From: Priestia abyssalis
Lineage (GTDB): Bacteria; Bacillota; Bacilli; Bacillales; Bacillaceae_H
Direction: 5' to 3'
NCBI RefSeq assembly: GCF_002019595.1
Contig: NZ_KV917369.1
Span: 4,480,624-4,544,623 of the forward strand
Length of the DNA: 64,000 bases
Shown piece by piece: positions 8,650 to 17,217 of this stretch. Positions within the stretch are counted from its first letter, which is position 1. Each line of letters begins with the position of its first letter. The position numbers and the translations under genes are program-made. The notes beneath the pieces were generated by a model, which was not told where the DNA came from, made no database searches, and saw nothing but the letters and a program-made list of their open reading frames with translations.

Positions 8650-9714
8650 CTAGCTGAAATATTTCGCCATGACGATGCGAACTTGAAAATAGGTGACATC
8701 TTCACCAAGATTTTCTTTAATCTCCTTGAGCTTATTTGTCTTTAATGTCTCTATAGCCGAAACAATTCGGTGTTGCATTTGCTCCGGTACATATTCATCA
8801 ATTGAAAAACCAGGAACAAATAAAGCAAGTTCAACAAGGTGATCTTCAATCGTACTTCTTTTTAAGCGGCGAATTGCCATCACCTCGTCCACCATTTTTC
8901 CTTGTTTTAATAACCCCCATGTTTTCATCGTGGAAACTGTTAGGGGAATAGAGGAGTCCGCTTCGGGGATCAAACTGTTCAATAATGGATAAGATGAGGG
9001 AGTTTCCTTTATTTGCTGTAAACAATAGTGCAAGACACTCAATTGAATATAATGAACCCGATGCTCATCTATTCCATACCCTTCTCCTACTTGTTTTTTC
9101 GTAAGGCCGACCCTTTGAAAACCGGAAAATTGAAGCAAAAAGATATCTGCTTCCTTAGGCAGACACCTTTCCAAACATGCATGCAGCTCTGAAAATAATT
9201 GCTTGGCCAGTTCATTCCTTGATGCATGCTGGCGTTTCAGAAACAGCTTCAACCAGCTTTGTACTTTCAAGTCCTGTGATACAGGAAGAAAATAGCTTTT
9301 GTTATAAACTAGATGAGAAAGAGTCTGAACGAGCAGGGTCAGGCGTATGAAAAATAATCCGCTTATATTCATATACCTCCAGCCATTTATATACGGAGAT
9401 AATGGGAAATGCTGCAACTGCTCGTGCAAATAGGTTTTCCCTTCCTCCGTCACGATCCATTTATCTTTTTCTTCCTGTTTTTCTATTATATATTTTTGAT
9501 CTTTCAATTGTTTTACATATTGGGAAAAGGATTCTTTTTTTAAATATGGAAAGCTTTGAAACAAATGGGAAAGACAATACAATTTCCCATCTTGAATCGT
9601 TTGAGCGGATTTTTTTCCCATTAACAAATGATAGACTGCATAGACGGTTCTTTCCCCTTTAAAGGCTTCTAATCCATATAAAATCATTGTGGATAAATAG
9701 TTCATCTTTGTCAC
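8650..9714 (-). CDS. ypbB: YpbB, helix-turn-helix protein linked to RecS
   Basis: Protein of 354 residues, close to the length of B. subtilis YpbB. The N-terminal two thirds show no motif I can name. The C-terminal part (about 262-350: STMKTWGLLKQGKMVDEVMAIRRLKRSTIEDHLVEL) resembles the helix-turn-helix domain found at the end of longer RecQ helicases, so it may supply that function to RecS in trans; this is inference. The GTG at 9714 follows AGGAG too closely and the ATG at 9705 is rather far from it, so the exact start is open. Confidence 0.8.
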   Translation of the reverse strand: MTKMNYLSTMILYGLEAFKGERTVYAVYHLLMGKKSAQTIQDGKLYCLSHLFQSFPYLKKESFSQYVKQLKDQKYIIEKQEEKDKWIVTEEGKTYLHEQLQHFPLSPYINGWRYMNISGLFFIRLTLLVQTLSHLVYNKSYFLPVSQDLKVQSWLKLFLKRQHASRNELAKQLFSELHACLERCLPKEADIFLLQFSGFQRVGLTKKQVGEGYGIDEHRVHYIQLSVLHYCLQQIKETPSSYPLLNSLIPEADSSIPLTVSTMKTWGLLKQGKMVDEVMAIRRLKRSTIEDHLVELALFVPGFSIDEYVPEQMQHRIVSAIETLKTNKLKEIKENLGEDVTYFQVRIVMAKYFS

Positions 9715-9960
9715 TCTCTCCTAATGGCTGATTGACCTTATTGTACCAAAAGACGTACCGCGTATGTTTTTCCATGTTTATTTCTGATGAATTAAGGGTA
9801 TCAATATATCGAAAAGTCCTTGTCTGATAAGCATTATCAGTGACTTTACTATTGAAATGTTGGAAAAACAGTTTTAAAATAGTAACGAAGATATAATGAA
9901 CAAACTTCACTAAAAGGTATATATTAATATTAGATGAGGGAATTTACGGGAGGTCTTGTT

Positions 9961-10209
9961 ATGCCAAAGTACACAATTGTTGACAAAGAAACTTGTATTG
10001 CATGTGGTGCATGTGGAGCAGCTGCGCCAGACATTTACGATTACGACGATGAAGGCATCGCGTTCGTAACTTTAGATGATAACCAAGGAATCGTTGAAGT
10101 TCCTGATGTTTTATTAGATGACATGATGGATGCTCAAGAGGGTTGCCCTACTGACTCCATTAAAGTGGCTGATGAAGCATTCGATGGCGACGCAACGAAA
10201 TTTGAATAA
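9961..10209 (+). CDS. fer: 4Fe-4S ferredoxin
   Basis: Small acidic electron carrier, 82 residues from the ATG at 9961, which follows GGGAGG by 7 bp; an in-frame ATG 27 bp further upstream has no ribosome site. The cluster ligands are C-I-A-C-G-A-C near residues 11-17 and a late Cys in EGCPTDSI (about 61), the monocluster pattern of Bacillus ferredoxin in which one cluster binds three nearby cysteines plus the distant one. Transcribed on the plus strand away from ypbB and closed by a strong terminator. Confidence 0.93.
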   Translation: MPKYTIVDKETCIACGACGAAAPDIYDYDDEGIAFVTLDDNQGIVEVPDVLLDDMMDAQEGCPTDSIKVADEAFDGDATKFE

Positions 10210-10216
10210 TCATACT

Positions 10217-10252
10217 ATAAAAAAGGGATCCTATTCATAGGACCCTTTTTTT
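10217..10252 (+). terminator. Rho-independent terminator of fer
   Basis: AAAAAGGG-TCCTA stem, TTCA loop, TAGGA-CCCTTTTTTT. The run of T follows directly on the plus strand. Confidence 0.9.
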
Positions 10253-10256
10253 ATGG

Positions 10257-10548
10257 AGCTGCGGCTCCTAGCTCGCTGTGGAAATGATGATTGCCCTCAT
10301 AAGGCAAAAAGCGCCTTATGGTTCAATCCCTATTTCCTTGGGCTCACAGGATGTGAATCATGCCGACGTTGCCGCAGGACGCGGCGACCTTAGTCGGCCT
10401 TCATTGAACAGTCGCCTCCGCCTTTCTCTTTGTCTAGCTACGGCTCCTAGCTCGCTATGGAAATGATGATTGCCCTCATAAGGCAAAAAGCGCCTTATGG
10501 TTCAATCCCTATTTCCTTCACGAGCTGAACAGTCGCCTCCGCCTTTCT
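10257..10548. repeat. Family C intergenic repeat, two tandem copies
   Basis: Unit a (10257-10428) and unit b (10436-10548) both begin AGCT-CGGCTCCTAGCTCGCT and share the hairpin GCCCTCATAAGGC...GCGCCTTATGG and the end CAGTCGCCTCCGCCTTTCT. Unit b lacks a segment of about 60 bp, present in unit a, that carries GACGTTGCCGCAGGACGCGGCGACC. Unit b runs into the stop codon of ribU. A third copy is at 63749-63909 in inverse orientation. Confidence 0.8.
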
Positions 10549-11124
10549 TCAATATGCTGTTTGTTGGGTAATCCATTTCTTCATCTTTGTAAACAGCAAA
10601 GCGAAAATCATTCCTGTTAGAATCCCTTTAATCATATTAAACGGCAGAATGCCCATTACAATCAATTGTCTTGCATCCTCTCCAGATAAAGCCGGTGCTT
10701 GTAAAAACAACGTGTATGCCGGCAGCCATATATAGTAATTCGTCACACTCATCAACAAAGTCATGATAATCGTTCCCGCTGCAAGTCCCCAAGTCAGTCC
10801 TTTTGTCGTGCGGAACTTGCGGAACAGATAAGCAACCGGCAGAATATATAAAAGACCTGCTGCAAAGTTAGCCAATTGTCCTACCGGCACACCTGTCATG
10901 CTTCCTTGAATTAAATAGTGCAGGACATTCTTAATTGCCTCTACAACAATACCAGCAACAGGACCATAAATAATGGCCGCAATAAGGGCCGGTACTTCAC
11001 TAAAATCAATCTTTAAAAACGGCGGCAGACCTGGTAACGGAAAGTTCAACATCATCAGCAAATAGGAAATACTGCTTAGCATCCCTAACGTCACTAATTT
11101 TTTCGTACTGTTAACTCCATTCAT
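10549..11124 (-). CDS. ribU: Riboflavin ECF transporter substrate-binding subunit RibU (FmnP/YpaA)
   Basis: S component of an energy-coupling-factor transporter that takes up riboflavin with the shared EcfA/EcfT module. 191 residues with about six membrane segments; characteristic stretches are LNFPLPGLPPFLKIDFSEVPALIAA (about 25-49, in two parts here) and GPVAGIVVEAIKN. The start at 11124 follows AGGAGAGAGG; the longer reading to 11205 runs into leader sequence and has no ribosome site. An FMN riboswitch and terminator precede it, which confirms the substrate class. Confidence 0.93.
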   Translation of the reverse strand: MNGVNSTKKLVTLGMLSSISYLLMMLNFPLPGLPPFLKIDFSEVPALIAAIIYGPVAGIVVEAIKNVLHYLIQGSMTGVPVGQLANFAAGLLYILPVAYLFRKFRTTKGLTWGLAAGTIIMTLLMSVTNYYIWLPAYTLFLQAPALSGEDARQLIVMGILPFNMIKGILTGMIFALLFTKMKKWITQQTAY

Positions 11125-11190
11125 ATTCCTCTCTCCTTTTCCCGATCCATCCTTCGAAAAGAGGATAGGTTCAAAAACATGCCTGAAACT

Positions 11191-11225
11191 AAAAACTCCC
11201 TGCATCTAAAAAATAGATGAGGGAG
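11191..11225 (-). terminator. Attenuator terminator of the ribU leader
   Basis: On the minus strand, CTCCCTCATCTA pairs with TAGATGCAGGGAG and is followed by TTTTT. It lies between the FMN aptamer and ribU and is the likely expression platform of the riboswitch. Confidence 0.85.
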
Positions 11226-11287
11226 AAATAGAAGCATGCTCAAATAAACATTCAATGTCTGCCATTTTATGAATGTCCGAACCTCCA

Positions 11288-11417
11288 TCTTCTCCCATCC
11301 AGACTGTACTGTCGGCTTTGGAATCTCACCAAATCCTGCTGCCAAAAGGCCGCTCGCGGGCTTAAAACATCATGTTTATCACCGCCGGTCGGGAATTTCA
11401 CCCTGCCCCGAAGATAG
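11288..11417 (-). promoter_or_regulatory. FMN riboswitch (RFN element)
   Basis: The minus strand carries the conserved RFN blocks in order: ATCTTCGGGGCAGGGTGAAA, TTCCCGACCGGCGGT, AGCCCGCGAGC, GGATTTGGTGAGATTCC and ACAGTCTGGATGGGAGAAGAT. With the attenuator at 11191-11225 it should switch ribU off when FMN is high. Confidence 0.96.
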
Positions 11418-11440
11418 ACCATATAATATTATTATGATTC

Positions 11441-11469
11441 ATTATAACTTATCTCGAATTAAAAGTAAA
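11441..11469 (-). promoter_or_regulatory. SigA promoter of ribU leader
   Basis: On the minus strand TTTACT (11464-11469) and TATAAT (11441-11446) are separated by 17 bp, with the start expected just before the aptamer. Confidence 0.75.
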
Positions 11470-11539
11470 TGAAAATTCATTATGTGAGCGGCCTTTTACT
11501 TCAACGTAATATTGATATGGGGGAAGTTTTACAATTAAA

Positions 11540-11568
11540 TTGACAGAATTTTTTAATTATGTTAAATT
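11540..11568 (+). promoter_or_regulatory. SigA promoter of serA
   Basis: A perfect TTGACA (11540-11545), 17-bp spacer and TAAATT (11563-11568), about 30 bp upstream of the serA ribosome site. The leader is too short for an attenuator. Confidence 0.8.
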
Positions 11569-11603
11569 ATCAAATATTTAAATCTCAAAAGGGAGAGGTT
11601 ATG

Positions 11604-13178
11604 ATGTATCGCATTCTTGTTGCTGATGCCATCAGCAGGGAAGGTTTAGCTCCATTGCTAAATGCAAAAGGTATCGAAGTTGTTCAACAAAAAGTTAAGG
11701 ACGTAGAAAGTTCGTTACATGTTTATGATGCTCTTCTTGTTCGAAGTGCAACACAAGTAACGGAGGAACTGTTAACTAAAATGACCAACTTGAAAATCGT
11801 TGGACGGGCCGGCGTTGGTGTCGATAATATTGATACTGATGCGGCTACAAAACGCGGGATCGTCGTAATCAACGCACCAAACGGCAATACCATTTCCACA
11901 GCGGAACATACTTTTGCTATGATGGCAAGCCTTGTTCGCTACATCCCTCAGGCTAACACTTCTGTTAAATCACGGGAATGGAATCGTTCTGCTTTCGTCG
12001 GTACAGAGTTGTATAATAAACAGCTTGGAATTATCGGCTTTGGCCGTATCGGTTCAGAAATCGCGAAACGGGCAAAGGCATTCGAAATGAAAGTTTGTGT
12101 GTTCGATCCTTTCCTAACCGCAACAAGAGCGGAGAAACTTGGAGTAAGCTCTGTCTCATTGGATGAGTTATTAGTTTCAGCAGACATCATTACCGTTCAC
12201 ACTCCCCTTACAAAAGAGACAAAAGGCTTACTTAATCGTGAAACACTTGCCAAAACAAAAAAGGGTGTCTACTTGCTTAACTGTGCAAGAGGGGGCATTA
12301 TTGACGAAGAAGCGCTTGTCCATTATTTAGAAAGCGGTCATGTAAAAGGGGCTGCTCTTGATGTATTTGAAGTGGAACCTCCTGTTGATAATAAATTGCT
12401 CCAATTTGAACAAGTAGTGACGACACCGCATCTTGGTGCTTCTACAAAAGAAGCACAATTAAATGTTGCAGAAGATGTAGCTTTTGAAATACTTCAATTT
12501 CTTGAAGGAAAACCTGTCAGCTCTTCTATTAATTTACCAGCTATCTCAAAAGAAGTATTCGAAAAGATTTACCCGTTTACAACATTAACTAAACGAATGG
12601 GATCAATTATTTCCCAATGTATGAGAGAACCGGTCCAAGAAATCTCTGTAACATATGCGGGAACAGTCGCTGACTTAGAAACAAACTATATTACGAGAGG
12701 CGTGTTGGCCGGCTTTTTAAAAACTCGTGTCGATCACCCGGTCAATGAAGTCAACGCTTCAATGGTTGCCAAACAAAGAGGCATTACGTTTGGTGAAAAA
12801 GTATCTAATGAAACACAAGGATATGCAAACATTATTGAAGTGACGGTCAAGGGTGACCATAGTTCGTTTACCATTACAGGCACATATGTAGAAGGCTATG
12901 GCCCTCGTATCGTCAATATTCAATCATTTGATATTGATTTTTATCCAGAAGGATATCTTCTTTATATCCTTCACACCGATCAGCCAGGAGTTATCGGTAA
13001 GGTTGGTAAAGTACTCGGAGACCATCATGTCAACATCGCAACCATGCAAGTGGGACGTAAACAAAAAGGCGGAGAAGCAATTATGATGCTTTCATTCGAC
13101 AAGCAGCTTGATGATACCATTCTCTCAACGTTGCAAAATGTAGAAGAAATCGTTAAAGTCCACAAAATCGACCTATAA
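11604..13178 (+). CDS. serA: D-3-phosphoglycerate dehydrogenase
   Basis: First enzyme of serine synthesis, oxidising 3-phosphoglycerate with NAD. 524 residues. Domain order: catalytic/NAD domain with GFGRIG (about 146-151), the substrate arginine in NCARGG (about 230-235) and catalytic HLGAST (about 280-285); an intervening domain; and a C-terminal ACT domain (about 450-524, HTDQPGVIGKVGKVLGDH) for serine feedback. Start chosen at the second of two adjacent ATGs because the GGGAGAGG site is then 5 bp away. Monocistronic, with its own promoter and terminator. Confidence 0.95.
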   Translation: MYRILVADAISREGLAPLLNAKGIEVVQQKVKDVESSLHVYDALLVRSATQVTEELLTKMTNLKIVGRAGVGVDNIDTDAATKRGIVVINAPNGNTISTAEHTFAMMASLVRYIPQANTSVKSREWNRSAFVGTELYNKQLGIIGFGRIGSEIAKRAKAFEMKVCVFDPFLTATRAEKLGVSSVSLDELLVSADIITVHTPLTKETKGLLNRETLAKTKKGVYLLNCARGGIIDEEALVHYLESGHVKGAALDVFEVEPPVDNKLLQFEQVVTTPHLGASTKEAQLNVAEDVAFEILQFLEGKPVSSSINLPAISKEVFEKIYPFTTLTKRMGSIISQCMREPVQEISVTYAGTVADLETNYITRGVLAGFLKTRVDHPVNEVNASMVAKQRGITFGEKVSNETQGYANIIEVTVKGDHSSFTITGTYVEGYGPRIVNIQSFDIDFYPEGYLLYILHTDQPGVIGKVGKVLGDHHVNIATMQVGRKQKGGEAIMMLSFDKQLDDTILSTLQNVEEIVKVHKIDL

Positions 13179-13229
13179 ACAAGACGAAAAAGGCATGAAT
13201 GTTTTCATTCATGCCTTTTTCGTCTTGTT
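13178..13229. terminator. Bidirectional terminator between serA and the M23 peptidase gene
   Basis: A 23-bp near-perfect stem (AACAAGACGAAAAAGGCATG...) with loop GTTTTC, beginning in the serA stop codon and ending just before the stop of the convergent gene. T-rich runs exist on both strands. Confidence 0.85.
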
Positions 13230-13232
13230 CAC

Positions 13233-13937
13233 TCAGTAAATCACGAGGATTTGCCCCTCATAAATTTGGTCATTATGTAAAGTGTTCCATTCTTTCAGCT
13301 GTTCGACTGTTACCTTATATTGATTGGCAAGCGCCCACAGTGTTTCTCCTTTTTGTACAATTTTTTCCACTTTATCTGCAGTCGGGAATTCTTGCACGAT
13401 CTGATTAAATACTTCTTGGCCTGTATACTGGTCATCCAAATACGTATATAAACGCTTTTTATCTAACATTAAAAGCGGGTTTAGCGCATTTGTTTTATCA
13501 ATATTCCAAGAATCTTTATGGACCTCAAAATGCAGATGCGCTCCCGATGAGCGGCCCGTATTTCCCACTTCTCCTATTTTTTGAAGGGCTTGTACTTTTT
13601 CTCCTTCAAAAACAAACCGTTTATGCAAATGAGCATAAACGGTTTCGTAACCGTTGGTCTGTTGAATAAAAATCACATGTCCATATGTATCCGAAAAATA
13701 GGAACGCGATACGACCCCCTCATTAACAGAAACAACATCCGTCCCCACCTGTGCGGCGATATCGATTCCATGATGTTGTGCATTTCGCGATCCAAATACA
13801 TCGGTAATTTTTCCTTCTACAGGCCATTGCCAGCTTTCCTTGCTTTCGGCTTTTGCCATTTTCCCGCTGACAAATAACAAGCCGATGCATAATGCCATAA
13901 TTACTACCACTAAAATGCGTCTTACAAAGTCAACCAT
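13233..13937 (-). CDS. Secreted M23 peptidase with C-terminal LysM domain
   Basis: Predicted peptidoglycan endopeptidase, 234 residues. A membrane/signal segment (about 4-25) precedes the M23 (LytM) domain (about 40-150) with zinc-site motifs HHGID (about 62-66) and HLHFE (about 141-145). A LysM domain follows (about 187-232, QKGETLWALANQYKVTVEQLKEWN). ATG 13937 has a GGAGG site 7 bp upstream; the longer reading to 14024 does not. It lies downstream of sigX-rsiX, whose products control cell-envelope genes, so it may be part of that response. Family architecture is close to SpoIIQ-like proteins, but the LysM domain argues for a wall hydrolase. Confidence 0.85.
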   Translation of the reverse strand: MVDFVRRILVVVIMALCIGLLFVSGKMAKAESKESWQWPVEGKITDVFGSRNAQHHGIDIAAQVGTDVVSVNEGVVSRSYFSDTYGHVIFIQQTNGYETVYAHLHKRFVFEGEKVQALQKIGEVGNTGRSSGAHLHFEVHKDSWNIDKTNALNPLLMLDKKRLYTYLDDQYTGQEVFNQIVQEFPTADKVEKIVQKGETLWALANQYKVTVEQLKEWNTLHNDQIYEGQILVIY

Positions 13938-14038
13938 TATGTTCCTCCTATGTATGTTTTGTACATACATATACTTTACGCATTTCCCGCATTTTATAGA
14001 CCTAAAAAATGGAAAGTATTCCAAAGACTTTCCACTTT

Positions 14039-15166
14039 TTATTCATGTTTCTCTCGTATCGTCACTACATTCGGCGCCTGGGGAACTACCTGCCGCTTTT
14101 TCAAAGTAATGTCTCCTATTTTCTCTGCTATTCCACCTTCGAACTGAACGGATTTGTATCCAAAATCACGTGCCGCAAGCATGATAGCATGCAGCATATA
14201 TACATCACTTTCTTCATTGCTGAGCTTCGTATTCTCAGAGAATCTCACAGTTAAATGGGAATGATCTCCCTTAATCTCTTTAATCTCTACATCAGTTGGA
14301 ATAGAAGCACGAAGTTCATACATTTCATCGCCCCGTTTCATCGCTTCCATGGCCGCTTGAAGCGATTCATAGGATTGTACTGTCGGAACAAGCAATTTTG
14401 GATAGTCTTCATCCGCTTGATAAGTCAAATAAGCTTTTCGTAAAAAATGGTTGATTGGAAGCTCGGCTAATTCGCCCATATTCCCTAAGCTTATCCCTTT
14501 ATGATCATCCGTTGTAAATTCTACCTTATCGTATGGGAGCCAGCGAAATGTTTCTTCAATGGAATCAATAAACATGTTTTCGGATGCTGAACCGTTCCCA
14601 AATGGATGGTCTTCTTTCACTTGTACAGTCACTTTATTTTGATCATCACTAACATGTAGGTCTTGAATGATATTTCTCGAAAGGCCCAGTCTTTCCTCAT
14701 TCATGGCCGCCGCTGTTCCCTCCAAAGTTTGAACAAGCGTGTCACCTTCCTGTTTGACCATATATGTAAGAGGAACAACAAACTGAATATTTCGATCAGG
14801 TGCTGCCACCGTAATATACTTTTTGCCTTCGGGCTTTAAAAGAGAGGGTTGGATCGATACTTTCCTATTCAGCTTCTCTTCTTTCACAGCAGGGTTTATT
14901 TCTTTTTCCATGGTGAGTTGATTTTGCCCGGGAACTGGAACCTCTTGTTCCCGAATAGGTAAAAGAGGGAGAGCTAAGACAACTAAAAGCAATGCCACAG
15001 CCACTGACGCCAATCCGGGCATTAGCCAAAATCTTTTAGGCTTTCCATCACTTTTCTCTATGCGTTGCTGTACATTTCGATATACTTCTTGTGCAGACCG
15101 CCCATCTTGCAGCTTCGGCATGCGGGTAAGCAACTCTTCAATTTGCTTTTTATCCCATTGTCTCAT
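14039..15166 (-). CDS. rsiX: Anti-sigma-X factor RsiX
   Basis: Membrane anti-sigma factor that holds SigX. 375 residues: an N-terminal cytoplasmic SigX-binding region (about 1-48, ending before a single transmembrane segment at about 49-70, LASVAVALLLVVLALPLLP), then a large extracellular domain with the GerMN-like PLTYMVKQEGDTLVQTLEGT region. Size and position match B. subtilis RsiX (368 aa). It overlaps sigX by 17 bp, so the two are translationally coupled. Confidence 0.9.
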   Translation of the reverse strand: MRQWDKKQIEELLTRMPKLQDGRSAQEVYRNVQQRIEKSDGKPKRFWLMPGLASVAVALLLVVLALPLLPIREQEVPVPGQNQLTMEKEINPAVKEEKLNRKVSIQPSLLKPEGKKYITVAAPDRNIQFVVPLTYMVKQEGDTLVQTLEGTAAAMNEERLGLSRNIIQDLHVSDDQNKVTVQVKEDHPFGNGSASENMFIDSIEETFRWLPYDKVEFTTDDHKGISLGNMGELAELPINHFLRKAYLTYQADEDYPKLLVPTVQSYESLQAAMEAMKRGDEMYELRASIPTDVEIKEIKGDHSHLTVRFSENTKLSNEESDVYMLHAIMLAARDFGYKSVQFEGGIAEKIGDITLKKRQVVPQAPNVVTIREKHE

Positions 15167-15698
15167 GTTTATCCCCGCCTCCTTCTCTTGATGACCACTT
15201 TTCCATCTTTCTCCTTAATACTTGGATGGCACGATGTTGAGTCGTTTTTACTTTACTTTCTGTCCACCCCAGTACTTGTGCCGTCTCGGAAATCGATAAT
15301 GATTGAATATAACGTAAAATGATGACCGCTCGCTGATCCACCGTACATTTCTCCAGGCATACATACATACGTTGAATTTCTTCCTTTTGCATAGCCACTT
15401 CCTCCGGTAATGGCATGTTGTCTACTAAAGGAGTTTTATTCCAATCAAACACATCCAGTATTTTTTGTTTCCAATTTTTTTGTTTCCGAAAATGATCGAT
15501 GGCTGTATTTCTGGCAATGGCGAACAACCAAGTTTTCTCATGACTTTTCCCTTCAAAGCGTTCGTGGGATTTTAAGACACGAATATATACTTCTTGTACA
15601 AGGTCCTCTGCCAACTCGCGGTTCCGAACCATATATAATAAAAATTGAAATAGGTCTTGATGATACTTTTCGTAAAGCTGCTGAAAGACCGCTTCCAC
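15150..15698 (-). CDS. sigX: ECF sigma factor SigX
   Basis: Extracytoplasmic-function sigma factor, 182 residues, controlling envelope modification genes in Bacillus. Region 2 (about 8-75, DLFQFLLYMVRNRELAEDLVQEVYIRVLKS and TWLFAIARNTAIDHFRKQ in separate parts) and region 4 (about 115-170, AVIILRYIQSLSISETAQVLG) are intact. Start is GTG with GGGAGG upstream. A promoter with SigX-type elements lies directly before it, so it is probably self-regulated, as in B. subtilis. The btuC-like gene immediately upstream is an addition to the usual order. Confidence 0.93.
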   Translation of the reverse strand: MEAVFQQLYEKYHQDLFQFLLYMVRNRELAEDLVQEVYIRVLKSHERFEGKSHEKTWLFAIARNTAIDHFRKQKNWKQKILDVFDWNKTPLVDNMPLPEEVAMQKEEIQRMYVCLEKCTVDQRAVIILRYIQSLSISETAQVLGWTESKVKTTQHRAIQVLRRKMEKWSSREGGGDKHETMG

Positions 15699-15727
15699 CG
15701 CCCTTCCCTCCCGCTCTCATTATTTTA

Positions 15728-15753
15728 GTCGTTTTTTCTCTATAAAAAGTTAC
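15728..15753 (-). promoter_or_regulatory. Autoregulatory SigX promoter
   Basis: On the minus strand GTAAC (15749-15753), 17-bp spacer, CGAC (15728-15731). These match the SigX consensus, with the spacing of the B. subtilis sigX promoter, and lie about 30 bp before the sigX GTG. The whole promoter fits in the 58-bp gap after the permease gene. Confidence 0.8.
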
Positions 15754-15756
15754 AAA

Positions 15757-16797
15757 TCAGTTTCTATATTTACGGATAAATAAAACCGCAAAAGCCGGAG
15801 CTCCCACTAGAGCAGTAATGACACCAATCGGCAGCTCACGGGGCGTAATGATCGTTCGTGCAATTAAATCAGCCAGTACTAAAAAAGATCCGCCATTCAA
15901 AAAAGATAAAGGTAAAAGATGACGGTAATTGGAGCCTAAATAAAGCCGAGTGACATGCGGAACCACTAATCCAACAAAACCGATCGTACCAGACACAGCT
16001 ACGGCTCCTCCCGTCAATAAAGAAGCTCCGAATAAGATGAGGATTTTCGATCTCCAAACATTTACTCCGAGAGACTGGGCTATTTCATCTCCAAATGTTA
16101 AAACATTCAAATCTCTTAAGTATAAAAACAGAATTAGCATTCCTGCTGTAAAAAAGGGCAAAAACAATTTTATATAGGTCCAGCCGCGCATAGACACACT
16201 TCCTAGCAGCCAATTCACAATTTGGCGCAGCTCTTCTCCCGATAAAGCAATTAGAAGTGAAATAACCGCACTTAAAAAGGAACTTAAAATAATGCCAATT
16301 AAAATCATCGATTCTGCCGTTATCCTTTTTAAGACAGATGTCGAGATAAAAATTATGAAAATTAATGTCAGCAATGCCATAGATACACTAATAAACGGCA
16401 TAGTATATCCTGCCAATACCGGCAGCTGGAGATGAAAAAACAATACGATAACAGCACCGAGAGACGCGCCCGACGAAACACCAAGCGTATAAGGGTCAGC
16501 AAGAGGGTTTTTTAATAACCCCTGCAACGCAGCCCCGGATACAGCAAGAGCGGCTCCTACCAAAAAACTTAACAGGACACGCGGCAGCCGAATGGAGATA
16601 ATCAATGTTCTCATTTGTTCCAAATGCTCAGCCGGCATGGATGATTGAAATAAAAACTCGCCAAGGACGGTAAGGATGGACAAAATGGGAATATGAATCG
16701 CCCCAATGCTGATGCCCAATAATAGAGCGATTGTAACAAACCCTGCGCTGACCATATAAGCGATAAATAAACGATGCGGTTCTTTAATCTCTTTCAA
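15757..16797 (-). CDS. FecCD-family ABC permease, probable B12 transporter subunit
   Basis: Inner-membrane permease of the BtuC/FecCD type, 346 residues with about ten membrane segments. Typical blocks are RLPRVLLSFLVGAALAVSG (about 71-89), LKNPLADPYTLGVSSGASLGA (about 96-116, in parts) and GTIGFVGLVVPH (about 265-276). A cobalamin riboswitch directly upstream points to B12 or a corrinoid as substrate. TTG start behind AAAGGAG. The substrate-binding protein and ATPase are not encoded beside it, so it must pair with subunits from elsewhere. The gene sits between resE and sigX, where B. subtilis has nothing. Confidence 0.88.
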   Translation of the reverse strand: MKEIKEPHRLFIAYMVSAGFVTIALLLGISIGAIHIPILSILTVLGEFLFQSSMPAEHLEQMRTLIISIRLPRVLLSFLVGAALAVSGAALQGLLKNPLADPYTLGVSSGASLGAVIVLFFHLQLPVLAGYTMPFISVSMALLTLIFIIFISTSVLKRITAESMILIGIILSSFLSAVISLLIALSGEELRQIVNWLLGSVSMRGWTYIKLFLPFFTAGMLILFLYLRDLNVLTFGDEIAQSLGVNVWRSKILILFGASLLTGGAVAVSGTIGFVGLVVPHVTRLYLGSNYRHLLPLSFLNGGSFLVLADLIARTIITPRELPIGVITALVGAPAFAVLFIRKYRN

Positions 16798-16830
16798 ACT
16801 GCTTAACTCCTTTTAATCAACAAATAAAAA

Positions 16831-16856
16831 AGCCTATCCTTTTTAGAGGATAAGCT
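16831..16856 (-). terminator. Terminator of the cobalamin leader
   Basis: On the minus strand AGCTTATCC pairs with GGATAGGCT, followed by TTTTTT, about 35 bp upstream of the permease start. It is the probable expression platform. A second hairpin at 16862-16892, which buries GGAGGTG in a CGAAAAAATA stem, may be the competing structure. Confidence 0.8.
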
Positions 16857-16904
16857 TACCACGAAAAAATAGGACACCTCCATATTTTTTCGTTTCCACT
16901 TCCT

Positions 16905-17105
16905 GCTCCCCGAAGAGGCGAAACTATATAAAGGCAAGGCAGGTCTACTGGCTTTTGCTTCTTCCTACTTTAAGCCCTTCCCGCATAGCTCTTTTATGCA
17001 GTGGTATTCGCTTATTTCGTCCACAATTACAGTTGCGGGGGCAGCTCTGGGCTTCCACCAGATTCCCTTTTAAGCTTTATGACAAAAAATTCAGCTTTGT
17101 CATAA
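16905..17105 (-). promoter_or_regulatory. Cobalamin (adenosylcobalamin) riboswitch
   Basis: The minus strand shows GGGAATCTGGTGGAAGCCC, AGAGCTGCCCCCGCAACTGT, GGAAGGGCTTAAAGTAGGA and the B12 box AGCCAGTAGACCTGCC (16938-16953). These are the standard conserved blocks in the right order. It controls the downstream permease gene. Confidence 0.95.
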
Positions 17106-17129
17106 AACACCTTAACCTTCTTAATTATT

Positions 17130-17185
17130 CATTTATCCCGCTTTAACAGGCAGGAAGACCTCCTCTGATGGAAGTTTCCTTTATT
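17130..17185. repeat. Family D repeat fragment
   Basis: Contains TTTATCCCGCTTTAACAGGCAGGAAGACC followed by CCTCTGATGGAAGTTT, given here in two parts. Related fragments are at 35098-35125, 35321-35370 and 49300-49345. It lies between the resE stop and the cobalamin leader. Confidence 0.5.
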
Positions 17186-17217
17186 GTTCTCACCATTGCA
17201 GAGCAGAGCAGTCATTC

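Noticed and set aside
11124..11205. Longer N-terminus for RibU from ATG 11205
   Set aside because: It reads through leader and attenuator sequence, is not hydrophobic, and has no ribosome site.
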